The notes: generated by a model not told the origin, from the letters alone. Positions 32,968 to 41,674 are shown, counted from the stretch's first letter. The stretch is DNA of 64,000 bases from Lacisediminihabitans sp040549525 (GCF_040549525.1 NZ_JBEPTM010000003.1:248001-312000), one strand, 5' to 3'. Numbers and translations are program-made.

Positions 32968-34626
32968 TCAGAGCGCACGCGAGACGGCGCGGCCCGCCAC
33001 CCGACCCGAGAACAGGCACCCGCCGAGGAAGGTCCCTTCGAGGGAGCGGTAGCCGTGCATGCCTCCACCGCCGAATCCGCTCGCCTCTCCGGCCGCATAC
33101 AGGCCCGGGATCGGCTCGCCGGTCGCGGCGAGGGCGCGGCCGTCGAGATCCGTCTCGATGCCCCCGAGGCTCTTGCGGGTGAGGATATGCAACTTCACCG
33201 CGATCAGCGGCCCGGCCTTCGGATCGAGAATCCGGTGCGGCGTAGCCACCCGGATGAGTTTGTCGCCCCGATACCGTCGCGCCTGCCTGAGAGCGTTGAC
33301 CTGCGCGTCCTTGGAGAAGTCGTTGGCCAGTTCGCGGTCGCGGCCCTCGATCTCCTGCCGCACCCTGGCCGCGTCGATCGCCACCTCCGGGCTGAGCTTC
33401 TGCATCCCGGCCAGCAGCTCGTCGAGGGTGTCCGCCACCACGAAATCGGCTCCCTTCCGCTTGAATGCCTCGACCGGCCCCGGTGCCCCGGGCCGCAGCC
33501 GCTTGGCGAGAAGGCGATAGTCCCGGTTCGTGAAGTCGGGGTTCTGTTCGCTGCCCGAGAGCGCGAACTCCTTTTCGATGATCTTCTGCGTGAGCACGAA
33601 CCAACTGTGGTCATGGCCGGTCGCGACGATGTGCTCGAGGGTGCCGAGGGTGTCGAAGCCGGGGAACAGTGGCACGGGCAGGCGGCGGCCGGTGGCATCC
33701 AGCCAGAGTGACGACGGTCCGGGGAGGATGCGGATGCCGTGGCGCTCCCACACCGGCGCGTAGTTCTCGATCCCCTCCACGTAGTGCCACATGCGGTCGC
33801 CATTGATGAGGTGCGCGCCGGCTTTCTCGCTGATCCCGAGCATGCGGCCGTCCACGTGCGCGGGCACCCCCGAGAGCATCTTCTGCGGTGGCGTGCCCAT
33901 TCGCGTCGGCCACTGCTGGCGCACGAGGTCGTGGTTGCCGCCGATGCCGCCGCTCGTCACGATGACGGCAGAGGCACGCAGTTCGAAGTCGGCGGCCACC
34001 TCCCGGTTCGAGGGCGCGCCGCGTTCCGCGGCATCCGCAGCGAGCACGGCGCCGCGCACCCCGACGACCGCCCCCTCGTCGACGATGAGTTCGTCGACCC
34101 GGTGGCGGAATGCCAGGGTGACCAAACCGCTGTCCACTCCCGCACGAACGCGGCGTACGAAGGGGGCGAGTACCCCGGGGCCGGTTCCCCAGGTGATGTG
34201 GAATCTCGGCACCGAATTGCCGTGTTCGAGGGCCGTGTAGCCTCCGCGTTCGGCCCAGCCCACCACGGGGAAGAACCGCACGCCTTGTTCACGCAGCCAC
34301 GCTCGCTTCTCTCCGGAGGCGAAGTCGAGATACGCCTCGGCCCACTTCCGCGGCCAGGCGTCTTCGTCGCGGTCGAATCCGGCAGTCGCCAGCCAGTCTT
34401 GCCGCGCCAGCTCGAGTGAGTCGCGCACACCGAGGCGGCGTTGCTCGGGGGAGTCGATGAGGAAGATTCCGCCGAATGACCACCAGGCCTGCCCGCCGAA
34501 GCTCGCCTCGGGCTCTTGCTCGAGAATCGTGACCCTTCTGCCGGCGTCGACGAGTTCGGCCGCGGCGACGAGGCCGGCCAGGCCGGCACCGACGATCAGA
34601 ACATCAGTGGTGGATGGGTCGGGCAT
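32968..34626 (-). CDS. FAD-binding dehydrogenase (KstD/fumarate-reductase flavoprotein family)
   Basis: A 552-residue flavoprotein. The N-terminus has the FAD-binding Rossmann motif GAGLAGLVAAAELVDAGRRV (residues 13-32) followed by LEQEPEASFGGQAWWSFGG. The C-terminus has GLYAAGEASGFGGGGMHG, the second FAD contact. This is the COG3573-type FAD-binding dehydrogenase of actinobacteria, related to 3-ketosteroid dehydrogenase, but the substrate is undefined. Followed by the F420-type gene. Confidence 0.88.
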   Translation of the reverse strand: MPDPSTTDVLIVGAGLAGLVAAAELVDAGRRVTILEQEPEASFGGQAWWSFGGIFLIDSPEQRRLGVRDSLELARQDWLATAGFDRDEDAWPRKWAEAYLDFASGEKRAWLREQGVRFFPVVGWAERGGYTALEHGNSVPRFHITWGTGPGVLAPFVRRVRAGVDSGLVTLAFRHRVDELIVDEGAVVGVRGAVLAADAAERGAPSNREVAADFELRASAVIVTSGGIGGNHDLVRQQWPTRMGTPPQKMLSGVPAHVDGRMLGISEKAGAHLINGDRMWHYVEGIENYAPVWERHGIRILPGPSSLWLDATGRRLPVPLFPGFDTLGTLEHIVATGHDHSWFVLTQKIIEKEFALSGSEQNPDFTNRDYRLLAKRLRPGAPGPVEAFKRKGADFVVADTLDELLAGMQKLSPEVAIDAARVRQEIEGRDRELANDFSKDAQVNALRQARRYRGDKLIRVATPHRILDPKAGPLIAVKLHILTRKSLGGIETDLDGRALAATGEPIPGLYAAGEASGFGGGGMHGYRSLEGTFLGGCLFSGRVAGRAVSRAL

Positions 34627-34817
34627 CCGGTGGCTCCTTCGTCACGGTGTTCTCGCGGTGCGCGTGGTGCAACGCTATCGGTACCCGAGATCGGTTCGAC
34701 TCCTTCGTGAGGGTTGTCTCGGCGTCGAACCAGAACTCGTGCGTCGGGTGTGCACCGAGTACGCCCCGGCACGACAGGACGAGGTGCCGGAGGACCGCTG
34801 GGCCGGACCGGCCGGCG

Positions 34818-35405
34818 TCAGGCCCGGAGACCGGCCCGGGCCATCGCCTCGAGAATCTGACCGGTGCCGGCGGAATGACCGCTGTGGGGGGTCGAATTGA
34901 TGAGTCCGAAGGTGGCGTGGGCCTTCACCCGCAGGGCGGCGGCGGGGGTTTCGGGGTCGAGCCGCGCAAGCACCCCAACCCAGAGCTCGACATAGTTGCG
35001 CTGAAGGGCACGAACCTGGTGCTGGTCGGCGGGGGCGAGGCTCTCCAGGTCGCGATCCTGCACGCGGATGACATCGGCATTCGCCAGCGCGAACGCGACG
35101 TGGAACGCGATGAGCTCGTGAAGGGTGGCCGTGGCATCCGAGCCGCCGTCGATCACGGTCGTGCCGCCGTCGAAAAGCCCCTGGCTCACGTCGATGAGCA
35201 GTGCGGCAAGCACGGACTGCTTGCCGGGGAAGTGCCGGTAGACGGCCGGCCCGCTGACTCCGGCAGCGGAACCCAGATCCTCCATCGAGACTCGATCGAA
35301 GCCGCGTTCGGCGAACAGCCGGGCGGCGGAGTCGAGCAGAGCCGTGCGGCGGTCGGCCTTGGCGCGAGCCCGTGGGGTCTCGCGAGAGTCGGTTTCGACA
35401 GTCAT
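34818..35405 (-). CDS. TetR-family regulator, BkaR/Rv2506-like by context
   Basis: A 195-residue TetR repressor. The N-terminal HTH lies at about residues 20-65 (LLDSAARLFAERGFDRVSMEDLGSAAG and GPAVYRHFPGKQSVLAALL, given as regions), followed by a helical ligand domain. ATG 35405 is chosen over GTG 35432 because GGAGGG lies 6 bp upstream. It is divergent from an acyl-CoA dehydrogenase gene. The spacer carries two GTTAGT-type palindromes also found at the carboxylase promoter. In M. tuberculosis the TetR BkaR (Rv2506) occupies the same place in the branched-chain cluster (from memory). Confidence 0.9.
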   Translation of the reverse strand: MTVETDSRETPRARAKADRRTALLDSAARLFAERGFDRVSMEDLGSAAGVSGPAVYRHFPGKQSVLAALLIDVSQGLFDGGTTVIDGGSDATATLHELIAFHVAFALANADVIRVQDRDLESLAPADQHQVRALQRNYVELWVGVLARLDPETPAAALRVKAHATFGLINSTPHSGHSAGTGQILEAMARAGLRA

Positions 35406-35429
35406 CCGAGCCCTCCGATCGTGTGGATT

Positions 35430-35443
35430 CACACTCTAGTGTG
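35430..35443. promoter_or_regulatory. CACACT-CT-AGTGTG palindrome upstream of the TetR gene
   Basis: A perfect 6-bp-arm palindrome with a 2-nt centre, 25 bp upstream of the tetR ATG and 10 bp from the first GTTAGT-type operator. It differs from that operator, so it may belong to the promoter or bind another factor. Confidence 0.4.
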
Positions 35444-35452
35444 GACAATCCA

Positions 35453-35492
35453 GTTAGTCATCACTAACCTGATTGAGTTAGTCAAGACTTAC
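35453..35492. promoter_or_regulatory. Twin TetR operators between tetR and acyl-CoA dehydrogenase
   Basis: GTTAGT-CATC-ACTAAC at 35453-35468 is a perfect palindrome. GTTAGT-CAAG-ACTTAC at 35477-35492 has one mismatch. Starts are 24 bp apart, the same pitch as at 25958-25997. They lie 33-72 bp upstream of the acyl-CoA dehydrogenase ATG and in the tetR leader, so binding would repress both directions. Confidence 0.85.
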
Positions 35493-35524
35493 TGAAGCGC
35501 GCCCGAACTGTCGATGGAGACACC

Positions 35525-36691
35525 ATGCACTTTGACCTCACCGATGACCAGCAGCGAGTGAGTGACCTCGTTCGCGACTTCGCCGACCGGGTGGTCGCCC
35601 CGGTGGCGGCGAAGCACGACGCCGAGCACAGCTTTCCCTACGAGGTCGTCTCCCAGATGGCCGACCTCGGACTCTTCGGGCTGCCCTTCCCCACCGAACT
35701 CGGCGGCCAGGGCAAGGACTACTTCACCCTGTGCCTCGCTGTCGAACAGTTGGGAAGGGTCGACCAGAGTGTCGGGGTCACCCTCGAGGCCGGCGTGGGG
35801 CTCGGGGCGATGCCGGTGTTCCGCCGTGGCACCGACGCGCAGCGCGAGGAGTGGATGCCTCAACTCGCGAGCGGCCGAGCGCTCGCCGGGTTCGGACTCA
35901 CCGAAGCCGATGCCGGGTCGGATGCCGCGGGTACCAAGACCACCGCCGAACTCGTCGACGGGGAATGGGTGATCAACGGCACCAAGCAATTCATCACCAA
36001 CTCCGGCACAGACATCACCCGGCTGGTGACGATCACCGCGGTGACGGGTGAATCCACGCAGGAAGACGGATCGATCAAGAAGGAACTCTCCGCGATCCTC
36101 GTGCCGACACCGATCGCCGGATTCACCGTCGAGCCGGGCTACGACAAGGTGGGATGGCACGCGAGCGACACGCATCCGCTCAGCCTCCGCAACGTGCGCG
36201 TGCCGGAAGCGAATCTGCTCGGCGAGCGGGGCCGCGGTTTCGCCAACTTCGTGCAGACCCTCGATGAGGGCCGCATCGCTGTGGCCGCTCTCGCGACCGG
36301 CGCCGCTCAGGGCTGTCTCGACGAATCGGTGCGCTACGCCAAATCGCGCAATGTGTTCGGGCGCAGCATCGGGTCCAACCAGTCCATCTCCTTCAAGATC
36401 GCGCGAATGCAGGCGCGTGCCCACACGGCCCGCCTCGCGTACTACGATGCCGCGCGCCGTATGCTCGCCGGGAGGCCGTTCAAAGCGCAGGCCTCGATCG
36501 CGAAGATGGTGGCGGGGGAAGCGGCGATGGACAACGCGCGCGACGCCACCCAGATCTTCGGCGGATACGGGTTCCTCAACGAGAATCCGGTCGCGAGGCA
36601 GTACCGTGACTCGAAGATCCTCGAAATCGGCGAAGGGACCACCGAAGTGCAGCTCATGGTGATCGCGCGAGACCTCGGATTCTCCGACTGA
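35525..36691 (+). CDS. Acyl-CoA dehydrogenase (FadE19-like)
   Basis: A 388-residue FAD enzyme that introduces the 2,3-double bond into a short or branched acyl-CoA. Seen are the FAD-binding FGLTEADAGSDAAG (near residue 122), the GCLDESVRYAKSRNVFGRSIG helix region and QIFGGYGFLNENPVARQYRDSKI near the end. The catalytic base is the Glu in LEIGEGTTEVQ, the canonical position. True isovaleryl-CoA dehydrogenases place it elsewhere, so a 2-methylacyl or short-chain substrate is possible. First gene of a three-gene operon with MaoC and CitE-like genes. Confidence 0.92.
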   Translation: MHFDLTDDQQRVSDLVRDFADRVVAPVAAKHDAEHSFPYEVVSQMADLGLFGLPFPTELGGQGKDYFTLCLAVEQLGRVDQSVGVTLEAGVGLGAMPVFRRGTDAQREEWMPQLASGRALAGFGLTEADAGSDAAGTKTTAELVDGEWVINGTKQFITNSGTDITRLVTITAVTGESTQEDGSIKKELSAILVPTPIAGFTVEPGYDKVGWHASDTHPLSLRNVRVPEANLLGERGRGFANFVQTLDEGRIAVAALATGAAQGCLDESVRYAKSRNVFGRSIGSNQSISFKIARMQARAHTARLAYYDAARRMLAGRPFKAQASIAKMVAGEAAMDNARDATQIFGGYGFLNENPVARQYRDSKILEIGEGTTEVQLMVIARDLGFSD

Positions 36692-37173
36692 TGGATGGCG
36701 CGCACCGGGACATCCTGCAGCGCGGGCTCTGGTTCGAGGAGTTCGAGCTCGGCGCCCGCTACCTCCACCGCCCGGGACGCACCGTCAGCGAAGCCGATAA
36801 TGTGCTCTTCACGACGCTCACCATGAACACTCAGGCGCTGCACCTCGATGCGGCGTTCGCCGCGACTCAGCCCTTCGGGCAACGGTTGGTCAACTCCATG
36901 TTCACGCTCTCGACGATGGTGGGGAGCTCCGTGGCGCAACTCACCCAGGGCACACTGGTCGCAAACCTCGGGTTCGGCGACATCACCTTCCCGGCACCAC
37001 TCTTTCTCGGGGACACCCTGTACAGCTCCACGGTGGTGGAGGAGAAGAGGCTGTCGAAGTCGCGCCCGGGTCAGGGCATCGTGGTGCTTCGTCACAGCGG
37101 CCGGAACCAGGATGATGTGGTCGTGGCGACGGCGGTGCGCTCCACGCTGGTCTGGTGCGAGGGCGCGTCGTGA
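36691..37173 (+). CDS. MaoC-family dehydratase (Rv2499c-like)
   Basis: A 160-residue hot-dog hydratase. The family pattern is FEEFELGARYLHRPGRTVSEADNVLFTTLTMNTQALHLDAAFA (region 16-58) with the catalytic Asp/His replaced by the N-T-Q-x-L-H-x-D form seen in this subgroup, and NLGFGDITFPAPLFLGDTL. Its start overlaps the acyl-CoA dehydrogenase stop by 1 bp and its stop overlaps the lyase start by 4 bp. It probably hydrates the enoyl-CoA of the pathway. Confidence 0.9.
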   Translation: MDGAHRDILQRGLWFEEFELGARYLHRPGRTVSEADNVLFTTLTMNTQALHLDAAFAATQPFGQRLVNSMFTLSTMVGSSVAQLTQGTLVANLGFGDITFPAPLFLGDTLYSSTVVEEKRLSKSRPGQGIVVLRHSGRNQDDVVVATAVRSTLVWCEGAS

Positions 37174-37982
37174 CCTTCGACCTCGGCCCCGCACTGCTGT
37201 TCTGCCCGGCCGACCGTCCCGATCGCTTCGACAAGGCGGCGGAGCGGGCGGATGCCGTGATCCTCGACCTCGAGGATGCCGTGGCCACCGGCGACAAGGC
37301 GGCGGCCCGCGAGACGCTCGTTGCCCATCCGCTCGATCCGGCAACCACGATCGTTCGGGTGAACGCGGTGGACTCCGGATACTTCGACGACGACCTCGCC
37401 GCGCTCGCCTGCACCGGCTACCGCCGGGTGATGCTCGCGAAGGCGGAGACGGCGGTCCAGGTGGATCGGCTCTACGGTTTCGAGGTCATCGCCCTGTGCG
37501 AGACGGCCGCCGGCATCGTGAACGTCGCCTCGATTGCGGCCGCGCCCTCGGTGGTCGCCCTGATGTGGGGCGCAGAGGACCTCGTGGCCTCCCTCGGGGG
37601 AACCTCGAGTCGCGATGGCGACGGACGCTATCGCGCCGTCGCCGTGCACGCCCGTTCGAGCATGCTTCTCGCGGCGGGAGCAGCGGGCAAAGCCGCAATC
37701 GACTCGGTATACGTCGATATCCCCGACCTGTCCGGTCTGGAACGGGAGGCGCGGGACGCCCGGGCGAGCGGTTTCTCGGCCACCGCGTGCATCCATCCGA
37801 GCCAGGTGTCGGCGATCCGGACCGCCTATCTCCCGTCACCGGAGGAAGTCGCCGCCGCTACCGCGATGCTCGCGGCGGCCGAGGGGGAGCGTGGTGTCTT
37901 CCGCTTCGATGGACGCATGGTCGATGAGCCCGTCCTGCGACACGCGCGAGCGGTCCTGGCGCGCGGGACTTCACAGCCTTAG
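37170..37982 (+). CDS. CitE-like CoA-ester lyase (Rv2498c-like)
   Basis: A 270-residue HpcH/HpaI TIM-barrel lyase. The start is GTG 37170, inside the MaoC stop (GTGA). Typical stretches are ALLFCPADRPDRF, AVILDLEDAVATGDK, VRVNAVDSGYF and LMWGAEDLVASLGG with the metal-binding acidic residues, plus CIHPSQVSAIRTAY. In mycobacteria the equivalent Rv2498c cleaves 3-hydroxy-3-methylglutaryl/citramalyl-type CoA esters (as I recall), which suits the end of leucine or C5-dicarboxylate degradation. Its stop overlaps the convergent desaturase stop. Confidence 0.9.
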   Translation: MTFDLGPALLFCPADRPDRFDKAAERADAVILDLEDAVATGDKAAARETLVAHPLDPATTIVRVNAVDSGYFDDDLAALACTGYRRVMLAKAETAVQVDRLYGFEVIALCETAAGIVNVASIAAAPSVVALMWGAEDLVASLGGTSSRDGDGRYRAVAVHARSSMLLAAGAAGKAAIDSVYVDIPDLSGLEREARDARASGFSATACIHPSQVSAIRTAYLPSPEEVAAATAMLAAAEGERGVFRFDGRMVDEPVLRHARAVLARGTSQP

Positions 37983-39079
37983 CGGCCGAAGGCGGTCGCG
38001 GCCGGGCAGTCGAAGGGGTCGCCGCCGGCAGCCAGGCCGACGCGGTTGAGGTAGCGCACCACGATGGCGTAAGACGCGCGCAGCGAGGTCTCCGTATAGG
38101 GGATGGCGTGCGCCTCGCAGTATTCGCGGGCGATCTCGCGTGCCTTCTTCAGGTGCGGGCGCGGCATGTTGGGGAACAGGTGATGCTCGACCTGGTGGTT
38201 GAGTCCGCCCATGAAGGTGTCCATCGCCCAGTTGCCGCGGATGTTGCGGGAGGTGAGCACCTGGCGCCGGAGGAAGTCGACCGTGGAGTCGTGGGGCAGC
38301 ACGGGCATCCCCTTGTGGTTGGGCGCGAAGGATGCGCCCATGTACACGCCGAAGACGGCCAGCTGCACGCCGATGAAGGCGAAGGCCATACCGGGCGAAA
38401 GCAGCAGGAAGATGGCGACGATGTAGAGAGCGATACGGGGGACGAGCATGGAGATCTCGAGCGCCCGACGATCGACCTTCGCGCGACCGAACACCGTGCG
38501 GAAACCGGCGATGTGCAGGTTGACACCCTCGAAGATCAGAATCGGAAAGAACAGGTAGCCCTGGCGGCGGGTGAACCAGGCATAGAGCCCACCGGCCTTC
38601 GCCGCATCCTCGGGCACGAACGAGACGAAGTCCCGCTCGATGTCGGGATCCTTGCCGATGATGTTGGGGTTCGCGTGGTGGCGGCTGTGCTTGGTCATCC
38701 ACCAGGAGTAGCTGATGCCGACGAAGAGGTTGGCGATCAGTCGTCCGGCCAGGTCGTTGGCCCTGCCCGATTCGAAGACCTGGCGGTGGGATGCCTCGTG
38801 GGCGAGAAAGGCGAACTGGGTGAGGATCAGTCCGAGGGCTGCGGCGAGCAGCAGCTGGAACCAGGATTCGCCCAGCAGGACCATCCCGGTGACGGCGGCC
38901 GCGAGTGCCCCGAGAAGAGCGGCGAACATGCCGTAGTAGAAGCCCCGGCTGCGCTGAAGAAGGCCGGCATCCCGGACGGTTCGAAGAAGGGCCGAGTACT
39001 CGGTCGTCGGATTCGAACGGTCGCCGCGTGGCTTCGTCTTGGTGAAGGTGACGACGGGAGTGCTGGTGGTCGTGCTCAT
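37979..39079 (-). CDS. Membrane fatty acid desaturase
   Basis: A 366-residue di-iron desaturase (acyl-lipid type), starting at ATG 39079; the longer frame upstream is not conserved in character. It contains the three His boxes: HEASH (near residue 98), HSRHH (near 133) and HQVEHH followed by LFP (near 300). The last box has Q-x-x-H-H form, as in acyl-lipid delta-type enzymes. Four to six membrane helices are visible. It adjusts membrane fluidity; electron donor genes are not adjacent. Stop codons of this gene and the lyase gene share two bases. Confidence 0.92.
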   Translation of the reverse strand: MSTTTSTPVVTFTKTKPRGDRSNPTTEYSALLRTVRDAGLLQRSRGFYYGMFAALLGALAAAVTGMVLLGESWFQLLLAAALGLILTQFAFLAHEASHRQVFESGRANDLAGRLIANLFVGISYSWWMTKHSRHHANPNIIGKDPDIERDFVSFVPEDAAKAGGLYAWFTRRQGYLFFPILIFEGVNLHIAGFRTVFGRAKVDRRALEISMLVPRIALYIVAIFLLLSPGMAFAFIGVQLAVFGVYMGASFAPNHKGMPVLPHDSTVDFLRRQVLTSRNIRGNWAMDTFMGGLNHQVEHHLFPNMPRPHLKKAREIAREYCEAHAIPYTETSLRASYAIVVRYLNRVGLAAGGDPFDCPAATAFGR

Positions 39080-39313
39080 GCTGAGCCTCGCTCTGGTGGG
39101 TGGTCGATGGGGCGACCGGGATCCAGGGCAACCTGTATCCACGGTAACCGGTAGTTCGGAACTGACCGCTCCGCAGGTGGGATGTCCGGAGCGGACTCCC
39201 AGTCGCCGGTCAGGCTTCGCCGTTGGTCGAGAGCACGCGAGTGGTCGAGAGCGTGCGAGCAACGGGCGCGGGCCGGGGCGGTGGCCCGGTGATCTCGAAA
39301 CGATCGGCGGACG

Positions 39314-39775
39314 TCACTCCTCGAAGGTGTTGACCATCGCGTGTGCCGCGCGGTCGAGGTACCCCCAGAGCGTGGCGTCATCGAGCGGGGAGAGGTAGAG
39401 CCCGTCCACGGCGGCGCGCATGTGGTGCAGCCAGCGGTCGCGGGCATCCGGATTGACCGTGAACGGCAGGTGCCGCGCGCGAAGCCGCGGGTGCCCGCGC
39501 TGCTCGGAATAGGTGCCCGGCCCGCCCCAGTACTGCTCGAGGAATCCGGTCAGTCGTTGGATCGCGCCCTCGAGCTCCGGCTGCTCCGGATACATCGGCA
39601 TCAGCACCTCGTCGGTACGGATGCCGTCGTAAAACGCGCGCACGAGCTGCTCGAATGCGGCCCGCCCACCGATCTTCTCGTAGAAGCTTCCCGTCGCGGC
39701 TTCGCCGTGTTCGCTCACGCGAAGTGTCACCGGGTTGATCTGCCCGCCGGGGATGCCGGGAATCTCGGTGCTCAT
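39314..39775 (-). CDS. glbO: Truncated haemoglobin, group II (trHbO)
   Basis: A 153-residue globin with an N-terminal extension of about 25 residues. The trHbO core is clear: FLEQYWGGPGTYSEQRGHPRLR, proximal His in RARHLPF, Trp G8 in RDRWLHHM, and the CD1-like Tyr in PMYPEQ. It binds O2 and reacts with NO or peroxides. Its start overlaps the mscS stop by 4 bp, so the two are cotranscribed. The 234-bp spacer between this gene and the desaturase has no recognisable gene. Confidence 0.94.
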   Translation of the reverse strand: MSTEIPGIPGGQINPVTLRVSEHGEAATGSFYEKIGGRAAFEQLVRAFYDGIRTDEVLMPMYPEQPELEGAIQRLTGFLEQYWGGPGTYSEQRGHPRLRARHLPFTVNPDARDRWLHHMRAAVDGLYLSPLDDATLWGYLDRAAHAMVNTFEE

Positions 39776-40791
39776 GAGCGCGCCTTCCTCGGTGATTTCG
39801 GTTCCGCTGTCGTCGCTATCGGATTCGGGGCCGTCCGTGGCGGACGCGCCCCCTTGACGCTCTCCGCACCTTCGAAACCGCTCAGCACAATGCTGTTGAG
39901 GGCCGGCAGTCTGATGCCCATCGCGTCAAGTCCGGACTTGAGTCGTGCGCGCAGGTCGCGCGCGACGTCGTCCTTCGTTCCCGGTCGCGTCTTCACGACC
40001 AGCCTGATCACGATCGCCTCGGCCGAGATCGACTCGATGCCCCAGATCTCGGGCTTCTCGAGGATGCGACTGCGCCACTTGAGGTCGGCGGCCATCTGTG
40101 TCGCGATCCCGAGCATGCGCTCCTGTACGGCCGCGACATCCGCGTCGTACGGCACCGCGAGGTCGATGATGACCCGCGACCAGCCCTGCGACATGTTGCC
40201 GACCCTGATGATCTCGCCGTTGCGCACGAACCAGACGGTGCCGTTGACATCGCGGATCTGCGTGATGCGGATGCCGACGGTCTCGACGACACCGGTCGCC
40301 GGACCGAGGTCCACCACATCCCCGACGCCGAGCTGGTCCTCCGCGACCATGAAGAGACCGTTCAGCACGTCCTTCACGATGTTCTGGGCGCCGAAACCGA
40401 GACCCGCCCCGAGAGCGGCGGTGATGAGGGCGAATGACCCGAGGATGGTGGGATTGATGGTGGTGATCACCGAGAGACCCGCAACGATGACGAGTACGAC
40501 GGCCACGATGTTGTTGAGCACACTGCCGAGGGTGCGGGTGCGCTGGACCACTCTCACCGCGCTGAGCGGGGAGGTGCTGAGTGCCTGGGTGTCTTCCACA
40601 TTCTGGCGTTTCTTCACGCCCGTGACGATGCGCTTGACCACGCGGTCGATCACGAACCGCAGCACAACGCGCAACACGACTGCCACGACGATGATCACGA
40701 TCACCTGCACGAGTGTCATCTCGTAGATGGACTTGACGGTCGCCCAGAAGGCGGTCCATCCGTCGATCGCTACCGCAGTCACCATGGTCAC
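39772..40791 (-). CDS. MscS-family mechanosensitive ion channel
   Basis: A 339-residue membrane channel with a helix at 25-45, two more at about 90-145, and the pore helix GSFALITAALGAGLGFGAQNIVKDVLNG (near 120-150), whose Gly/Ala pattern is the MscS TM3. A C-terminal beta/alpha cytoplasmic domain follows. Start could be GTG 40791 or ATG 40785. Protects against hypo-osmotic shock. The C-terminal tail is basic and overlaps the globin start. Confidence 0.9.
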   Translation of the reverse strand: MTMVTAVAIDGWTAFWATVKSIYEMTLVQVIVIIVVAVVLRVVLRFVIDRVVKRIVTGVKKRQNVEDTQALSTSPLSAVRVVQRTRTLGSVLNNIVAVVLVIVAGLSVITTINPTILGSFALITAALGAGLGFGAQNIVKDVLNGLFMVAEDQLGVGDVVDLGPATGVVETVGIRITQIRDVNGTVWFVRNGEIIRVGNMSQGWSRVIIDLAVPYDADVAAVQERMLGIATQMAADLKWRSRILEKPEIWGIESISAEAIVIRLVVKTRPGTKDDVARDLRARLKSGLDAMGIRLPALNSIVLSGFEGAESVKGARPPRTAPNPIATTAEPKSPRKARS

Positions 40792-40834
40792 CGAGTTTAC
40801 CGGCGACCGGTTGTGCGCTCCCTCCGCGGGCGGG

Positions 40835-41674
40835 TCAGGCGTCCCGTCGCTTCAGCAGAACGCTGGCGAGGATTCCGAACAGCGCGACCCAGGCCACAAG
40901 GACGAGCAGCCCCTGGGCGGGATCCAGCACGATCACATCGGGCACCTTCGGCGCCGGCGTTGCGGTGTAGCTGTACATCCGTGCCCCTGCGCTGCTTGGC
41001 AGTAATTCGAAGAGGTTCTGCACCCAGGCCGCCCGGGTCACGGCGGCGAAGATCTGCAACACGATCGGAGCCACGAAGATCAGTCCGAGTGCGGCCGAGA
41101 TCCCCGCCGCACTGTTGCGCACGATCGCACCGAGGAACAGGGCGACGAGTCCGATGAGGGCCAGGAACGCCGCGCCTCCGACGATCGCCCCCCAGGCCCT
41201 GCCGTCGGACAGGTCGAGGGTGAGCCCCTTCCCGGTGAGCAGCCCCTGGGCGAGCAGCGCCGCGACCACGATGCTCACGAGGGAGATCACGAAGCTCACA
41301 ACCGAGAACACGACGGCCTTGGAGATGAGCGCGGGAATCCGCTTCGGAACGGCGGTGAGGGTGGAGCGGATCATCCCGGTGCCGTACTCGCCCGTGATGA
41401 CGAGCGCTCCGAGCACGGAGACGACGAGCTGGCTGAACGCGATGCCGATGGTGGAGAACTGCACCCAGTAGCCCTGGTCGATCGACGCTGTCGACGCTCC
41501 CTGTGGCTGGAACGAGACGGCCAGAAGCACTCCGAGGCCGATATTGATGAGGATGATGAGGCCGTAGCACCACATCGTGGAGCGGAGGGAGGAGAGCTTG
41601 ATCCACTCCGAGAGCAGCAGCCCGCGAAAGCTGAGTCCCGATCCGTGAGCGACGTAGGCCTGGGTGGTGGTCAT
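40835..41674 (-). CDS. ABC transporter permease (ABC-2 type)
   Basis: A 279-residue membrane protein with six hydrophobic helices, in the ABC-2 style. The segment LGALVITGEYGTGMIRSTLTAVPKR (near residues 88-112) is the conserved coupling region of this permease class. It starts inside the stop of the ATPase gene (ATGA overlap). Substrate unknown; antibiotic or peptide export is common for this type. Confidence 0.9.
   Translation of the reverse strand: MTTTQAYVAHGSGLSFRGLLLSEWIKLSSLRSTMWCYGLIILINIGLGVLLAVSFQPQGASTASIDQGYWVQFSTIGIAFSQLVVSVLGALVITGEYGTGMIRSTLTAVPKRIPALISKAVVFSVVSFVISLVSIVVAALLAQGLLTGKGLTLDLSDGRAWGAIVGGAAFLALIGLVALFLGAIVRNSAAGISAALGLIFVAPIVLQIFAAVTRAAWVQNLFELLPSSAGARMYSYTATPAPKVPDVIVLDPAQGLLVLVAWVALFGILASVLLKRRDA

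Noticed and set aside
34627..34817. 191-bp spacer between the TetR and FAD-dehydrogenase genes
   Set aside because: Searched for small genes and hairpins; nothing convincing on either strand.
39080..39313. 234-bp spacer between the desaturase and globin genes
   Set aside because: Open frames here are upstream extensions of the desaturase frame with Arg/Pro-rich content; no gene or clear repeat.
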